Part shown: in pieces, positions 58,828-64,000 of the stretch
Numbering within the stretch: the stretch's first letter is position 1
How the letters are laid out: every line of letters begins with the position of its first letter
Source of the DNA: Rhododendron vialii
Taxonomy: Eukaryota > Streptophyta > Magnoliopsida > Ericales > Ericaceae
DNA: 64,000 nucleotides
Direction: 5' to 3'
NCBI RefSeq assembly: GCF_030253575.1
Contig: NC_080562.1
Coordinates: 32,381,852-32,445,851 of the forward strand
Notes under the pieces: model-generated
Databases searched by the model: none
What the model was told of the DNA's origin: nothing
What the model saw: the letters and a program-made list of their open reading frames with translations, nothing else
Translations under genes and position numbers: made by a program

Positions 58828-59114
58828 GAGCATCTCTAATCCAACACCCTCCAAATCTCTATTTGAAAGGATCAAATTAATCTATTTTATTTGAAAACTA
58901 GATTTAGAGAATTGTACTATTTATCTCAACTCCAACCCAACACTCTATTTCTCAACTCCAACACATATTTGGAGGAGATTCTCTATTTTTTCCTTCATCC
59001 TCTATATTTAGAGGATCAAAGTTCATCCTCCCAAATGGAGGAGAGTTTTAGAGGATGGGTTGGAGAATGTTTTTCCTCCAAAATGAAGAAATGTAGTATG
59101 GATTGGAGATGCTC
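58828..59114. mobile_element. Tourist-like MITE
   Basis: Inverted ends GAGCATCTCTAATCCAAC and ATGGATTGGAGATGCTC with TTA duplicated at 58825-58827 and 59115-59117, a classic plant Tourist structure. Length is 287 bp. Confidence 0.92.
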
Positions 59115-59117
59115 TTA

Positions 59118-59451
59118 CAGATTTGATATGTTTCATTTCAGAATATATAGATTCCGAGATTTTCTATAGCTTATCCTGAATTTGTCGAAGATTAGTGTCC
59201 CACTCTTATCTTGCTAGGTAGAGCCCGAAAATATCGCGACATGAACTACATTGCGTGTCTCACACCGACCTATCCTTGAGACCCAACAAGAAGCCCTTGT
59301 TTTTAGCCACCAAACCACATGTGACATGTCTCTCAACATCCCGGGTATAGGTCCTCGTGGCATTCCAAGGCCATTTTGGATTTAGTAGCTCATTTGGAGC
59401 GACTTGGGCCCTCCAGGGACACAGTCAACCCGTCCCTCGAGTTTAGGAAAC
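59118..59451. other. Intergenic, nothing recognised
   Basis: A moderately GC-rich flank of the solo LTR; it may belong to an older repeat, but I cannot define one. Confidence 0.35.
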
Positions 59452-59456
59452 AACAC

Positions 59457-60152
59457 TGTGGGGTTCAATTAATCGGGATCTAAACCGTGATCGGGCTCCG
59501 CTCTCTTCCTTAGCTGCTCCGCGCTCCTTCCGCCTTACCTGCAGCGAGTCACTAGGGCTGAAGACAGTCCAGTGATCATCTGACGATCAAGTTAGATCTT
59601 AGAAGTGGTGTAAGTAGGGTTTGAGTAGGGATCGAGAGGAACGGCGCACCTCTTTGGGGTTGATCTTCCTTCCCTTATATAGGCCGCACCTTACTTGGTC
59701 CCCAAGTAAGTGCGTGCAAGGCACGTTCGGGTAACCGCTTCAGTTGACGTCAGAAATGACGTACCGAGCAAAGCAGTTACGGAGCACTTGTAAGATACGC
59801 CGGGTAACTGCCTCGAGTAATGTCAAAGGTGACATACCGAGCGAGGCAGTTACAAAGCACGTGGCCAAGTTAGCATCATTAATGAGGGTCCTGCTGGCAT
59901 AACCGTCTGACCGCGTCACGATGGCGCTGGTGGAGCAACTTTTTCGGGTACCAGAGGACGAGTCTCAGTACCCGAAGCATCGTAGATGATCGTACTATTT
60001 TGTAACGAACGACACTGATACTGAGCCTCGGCACGCTGGTGGTTCGGGCATTGTTCAGAGAGAGACCCTGATGGATGCTGGAACCAATTTGGTCGTTGCC
60101 CGGGGGTTCGTGTCTCAGACCCGGTCCAGGCCCGTTATTCCGTGCCACTACA
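59457..60152 (-). mobile_element. Solo LTR, probably Ty3/gypsy
   Basis: A 696-bp unit from TGTGGGGTTC to GCCACTACA is flanked by the perfect 5-bp duplication AACAC (59452-59456 and 60153-60157). On the minus strand a TATA box (CCTATATAAGGG) lies near 59677-59688. There is no internal region: the expected product of recombination between two LTRs. Orientation comes from the TATA box. Confidence 0.88.
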
Positions 60153-60157
60153 AACAC

Positions 60158-60879
60158 TGTAAACGGTGATCAACGACGCCATTCCTGATTTTACCCCTTC
60201 TACAGTGCGAAAAGTGTAGAAGTGTGTTTCTGGTGCTAGAATTTTTGGTGTGCCTTTTACCCTTTTAAACATCTGCTTTGAGTTGGTCCCATTCAATACA
60301 GTCCAGTTAGAATTTAGTCTCAAAACTTCAATCCCATGGGATGGGATTCGTAGTAACACACCCCCATTCTTCGGTTCATATTTTATAGTTTTACAATTCC
60401 TCTCGTCGAGAAGAATGATTACTCTCCCAAATTTTGAAGAAGGTCTAAAGAAAAGATGATTAACAGTTAATAGTGCCGACTTTCTTTAAGAAAAATTAAC
60501 TTAGGTTAAACTCACTCCTATTTCAGTTGCCGTACCAGTGAAAGAGTCACAACAATGCTTTTTATGAACATTAAACTTAAACCATATTCCAACAGAACTA
60601 TTGCTGAAAACTTCAGAGGAATTTTATCGCCTCTCTTATTATATCATAAGATTCTCACTTCTGGTAAATGTAATTGGAACTGAAGGCATGATCCAAGCAC
60701 CATGGCTAAGCACAAAGCACTTTGAAGAGGCAAGGACAACAAAATCTTTTAGGACAAAAATGTCGATGAATAGTAAGTTTCAAACATAAATGTTCCAAAG
60801 TAAACAAAAAAAAGCCATCCTATTAGTTGTTGCCAAAGAACTTACAATAAAGCATCTTAATCAATTAGGGTGTCCTATG
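60158..60879. other. 3' flank of gene D, nothing recognised
   Basis: No coding frames or element ends. The last 200 bases resemble the 3' flank of genes C and C-like (for example CAACAAAATCTTTT). Confidence 0.4.
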
Positions 60880-63800
60880 GAAGAATTAGAAGATGGCCGT
60901 GCAAATTTCATTATCTCATCGTTGGAGAGGACGAACAACCAGTTTGCACTTTAAAGTTGGGTCATTTCCTGCAATGCTCATCCATTCCCAAGCAATAATT
61001 TCACTAACTAGACTACACTCTTATGGAGGTTACTACCTTGCAAACTTCAAGTGAAACTCGATTGACTTGAGTTTTTGAATTTGAGATATCCAATATTGTT
61101 TTTCCTGCCACGTACACTTCTGAAAGTAATGCAAAACATAACAAATATCATTATAATGCGGAAAAGTTTTCTACTTTCAATTAGAGCTGAACGCACATCG
61201 AGAACCACACACAAAATATTCAACGCATAGATTGCAAAAAATACATGTCATGACACCTTCCACAAGGTTGACAATTTGCACCGTTATAAATGTGACACAT
61301 GCGAAATTATTCAAAGGTATTGGAAAATATGTGACATGAAATATTAAAAGCCACAAATATCATAACTCAACTACTAGTAACATATCAACCACATTTAAAT
61401 TTTATTTAAACAATTTCAATATGATTGCGAAACAGTGCATACACAAGATCTTATCACCAGTTAAATGTTTCGAAATATATTTGGGTGCGTAAATTGTGTT
61501 CTGTATTATGCATAACATCATCACTACGAACAGATTTATCATGTACATGTACAGGGAACGATTCAACGTATTGAAGCAAGGCACATATATGTAGTGTGAG
61601 TGTAACATCCACTATCATAACTTTTATAATCAAAAAGGTTTAGAAAAATGTCAATCATGCTTTTGAGTTTCAGAAGAGTATCATTGTCCCACGTTCTCAA
61701 AAGGCGGGCATTTCAAATAGGCTACATTCATTGTCCCTTGTTCTTAGAAGGCAGGCATTTCAAATAGGCCACATTTCAAAACAAATTTTCAAAAGAGTAT
61801 ACCAAATAATTAGGTTCATAATTACCCACATTTCCAGTGCCGTAACAACTCTTTGCAGTTATGGTGATGGTCCGGAGTATTGGAGAGCTTCTAATCAAGC
61901 ATATTATCCCTGTGATTTCGTCTTTGGGATTCTTAGTATGGAGCTCCAAGGTCATGAGGTTATTGAAAGAACATGGAAGACCACCTTCAGAATCTATTTT
62001 TGACAAAGTCTGCAAGGGAGAACAAAAGACTTTGGATTAAAAAACAATGCGACAATGATGGAAAAACTAAAATTCCAACACATGGACAGTGATTTCTAAA
62101 ACCTCTGACTCATGGTTCATATTACTTTCTTGGTACATGAAAACAGCTCAAGTTTTAGGGATCGCGATTCACATCAATAAAATAGGATACAAAACAATAG
62201 CACAGGTGTCCATCTTATAGGCTAGACCGCTAGAGTACCAAATGACAAATACCAAGATGGTTAAATTGATTCCTTAATTAAGTTGTATTAAGCCATTGTA
62301 GAGGTAATCTGTTGTAGGATCACCAAAAACGTAGAGCAAGCCTCCAGTATTGAAATCAAACACACATTGTAAGAATGAACTTCAACTTTCATCCCAAATT
62401 GCTTACCCATCTTTTCATTTTGAGATGTCACAAACTAGTAGAAATTGTAATTTTTCACATCTATCATTTGCACTTGGCTACGAATATATTCAAAACCAAG
62501 AATTAATGTGCAATTTTTGAAACATAAAGCCTCCCAATCCAAGTTTGACTACAATAATTGCATATGTCCTTTAATATCATGTGTTCTAAACACGGACCAA
62601 GAAATAGAATGTGAGATGGGGGAGTAAATTGGACGGAGATTATCAGTTGTATAAACATGTTCTACACCGCGATCAAACTGTGAATACCATCCTGGCACAA
62701 ATCAAAACCTAAAAACAGTATATTCTAAAAATTATCACCATCAAGCAAGGTATTCGTTGACAAACAAAATTACCAAAATTTTCTGGTTTAAACACTTAAA
62801 TTATAATTCATGCGTGTCATATAAAAAGGATGACAAAGAAGTGCCATTTGATGAAAACCAAAAGAATTCAGTGCAAATAGTCTATCCTAGAATATACTCA
62901 CCTCAAAACATCCATTACCGCCACGCATCTAAAATGGAGTAGACGGGCGAAAACATGCAGTTAGTGATAGTTTTTTTTAGCTTTTATACTAAACATTTGT
63001 ATTTTTAGGTTCGTCTCAATGAGAAAAATTAGAAAAAGTAAAAAAGGACTATATTTAAAACAATTCAGAACAAATAAAATTAATGAATCAAAAAACTGCT
63101 TGTTTTGACATATTTTGTGTTTCGATGAATTTTTGTAACTCTGGTCAGGAGATAGTAAGGTGGATGTACTCCGCAATGTCGCTCTATTTGGTACTCCCTC
63201 TGTCCAAATTTAAGTGTCCATTACGGTTCTGTGTGCCATTTTCAATGGCTTATATCTCTTAATATATATTATGTTTTATGTTTTTAAAATCATTGTCTTA
63301 TAGAAATAATTGAGATCTATCAAACAAGATTCATATTGCATATTTTTAGCAATATACATTGAGAGATATAAGCAATTGAAAATGGCACGCAAAACCGTGG
63401 TGGACACTTAAATTGGGACCGAGGGAGTACAACTTTGGAGTAGTTTGTAGTAAAACCAAAGGGAGAATGTTTTGAGGTCTTTGAAGCTTTCTACTGTAAA
63501 TTTCGCAGAAACTTTGCCTTCCCAATACAAACTCTGTGGAGACTTGGGGCCAAAATCTTTGCCCAACTATTGACATGTTGGAAGCACTTTGAGATTTGTA
63601 ATTCCAGTAACCCAAGGCCAGAAATATCCAAACCATTTAGCCACAAATGGTCAAGTTCTAAAATTTCTAGGCTCGGGCATTTGATATAAAGACTAGTCAT
63701 TCCTCCGCAATTTTTCAACCACAGTTTCCTAAGGAGAGGGAAGTTTTTCCCAGAAAAGAAATCCCAACCACGGCTTAAGCATACATCAATTAGAGACAAG

Positions 63801-64000
63801 GTGTGGACCAACGGACAAGCTGTGAACTGATGGAAGGCCTGCTGGACCCGGCCTGCACCGTTTTCAGTTTGTCCCTTATTTTGGTGATTCAATGTGAGAA
63901 CCCTAAGTGTGTCACAATTGAACAAACTCGAAGGGAGATCAAAGCTATGTTCTAAAGGAATGTCGAGCTCGAGCTGTTCGATTCCGTGCTTCATTACTCA
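60880..64000 (-). pseudogene. F-box/LRR/FBD-like gene D (pseudogene, 5' end outside the window)
   Basis: Exon 1 is seen from the LRR region onward (63994 downward: GIEQLELDIPLEHSFDLPSSL, NFPLLRKLWLKNCGGM, CPSLEILELDHLWL); the F-box itself lies beyond the window edge. Relative to gene C a 2-base insertion near 63535 shifts the frame after LAPSLH. A Stowaway MITE (63194-63427) is inserted near the end of exon 1, and the end of that exon is lost. Exon 2 is 61826-62009 (GGLPCSFNNLMTLELHT, LIRSSPILRTITI). Exon 3 is about 60880-61125, but its frame hits a stop after KSIEFHLKFAR. The layout is that of the other members. Confidence 0.85.
63194..63427. mobile_element. Stowaway-like MITE in exon 1 of gene D
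   Basis: Inverted ends CTCCCTCTGTCCAAATTTAA and TTAAATTGGGACCGAGGGAG with TA duplicated at 63192-63193 and 63428-63429. The flanks rejoin into exon 1 sequence seen in gene C. Length is 234 bp. Confidence 0.93.

Overview
The window is nuclear DNA of a flowering plant, most likely a eudicot. The evidence is a tandem family of intron-bearing F-box/leucine-rich/FBD-like genes, two Tat-lineage Ty3/gypsy retrotransposons, a Helitron with plant-type ends (TCTATATAAT at the 5' end, CTAG at the 3' end) and a dense population of Tourist, Stowaway, hAT and Mutator-type miniature elements. I cannot name the species. Nothing bacterial, organellar or CRISPR-like is present.

Layout. 108-12717 is a broken Tat element (E1) in minus orientation, with LTRs, a GTAAT target duplication, a gag-pol remnant on the minus strand and an accessory gene on the opposite strand; a hAT-type element (1701-2687) sits inside it. 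13679-18170 is F-box gene A, a pseudogene with a Tourist-like element in exon 2 and a small TRIM element in intron 1. 18672-39972 is one Helitron, minus orientation, about 9.6 kb once its nested guest is subtracted. The guest is a young-looking Tat element (E2, 19775-31452) inserted in the Helitron helicase. 40838-45999 is F-box gene B (pseudogene, with two nested LINE pieces in intron 1). 46010-47859 holds a solo LTR and several miniature elements. 48374-51393 is F-box gene C, the only member that reads through: three exons, 495 codons. 52038-53150 is a foldback element made of palindromes within a palindrome. 53505-56560 holds two F-box fragments, one split by a CACTA-like element that itself carries a SINE. 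56780-60152 holds a hAT fragment, a Tourist element and a clean solo LTR. 60880 to the window end is F-box gene D, a pseudogene whose 5' end lies outside the window.

How the parts relate. All F-box copies lie on the minus strand with the same three-exon plan, so the locus is a tandem array that has decayed and been pried apart by transposons. Order of events can be read from nesting: F-box array first, then Helitron, then E2 inside the Helitron.

The most interesting system is the pair of Tat elements. E1 and E2 belong to clearly different families, yet both carry an antisense accessory gene of the same architecture between pol and the 3' LTR: a gypsy-type plant domain, a low-complexity linker, then a coiled coil with an acidic tail. 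In E2 this gene reads as three exons and converges on gag-pol, and the space between the two genes is an array of about 16 copies of an AAGT...ACTT half-palindrome motif. E1 has a plausible TATA promoter of its own for the antisense gene.
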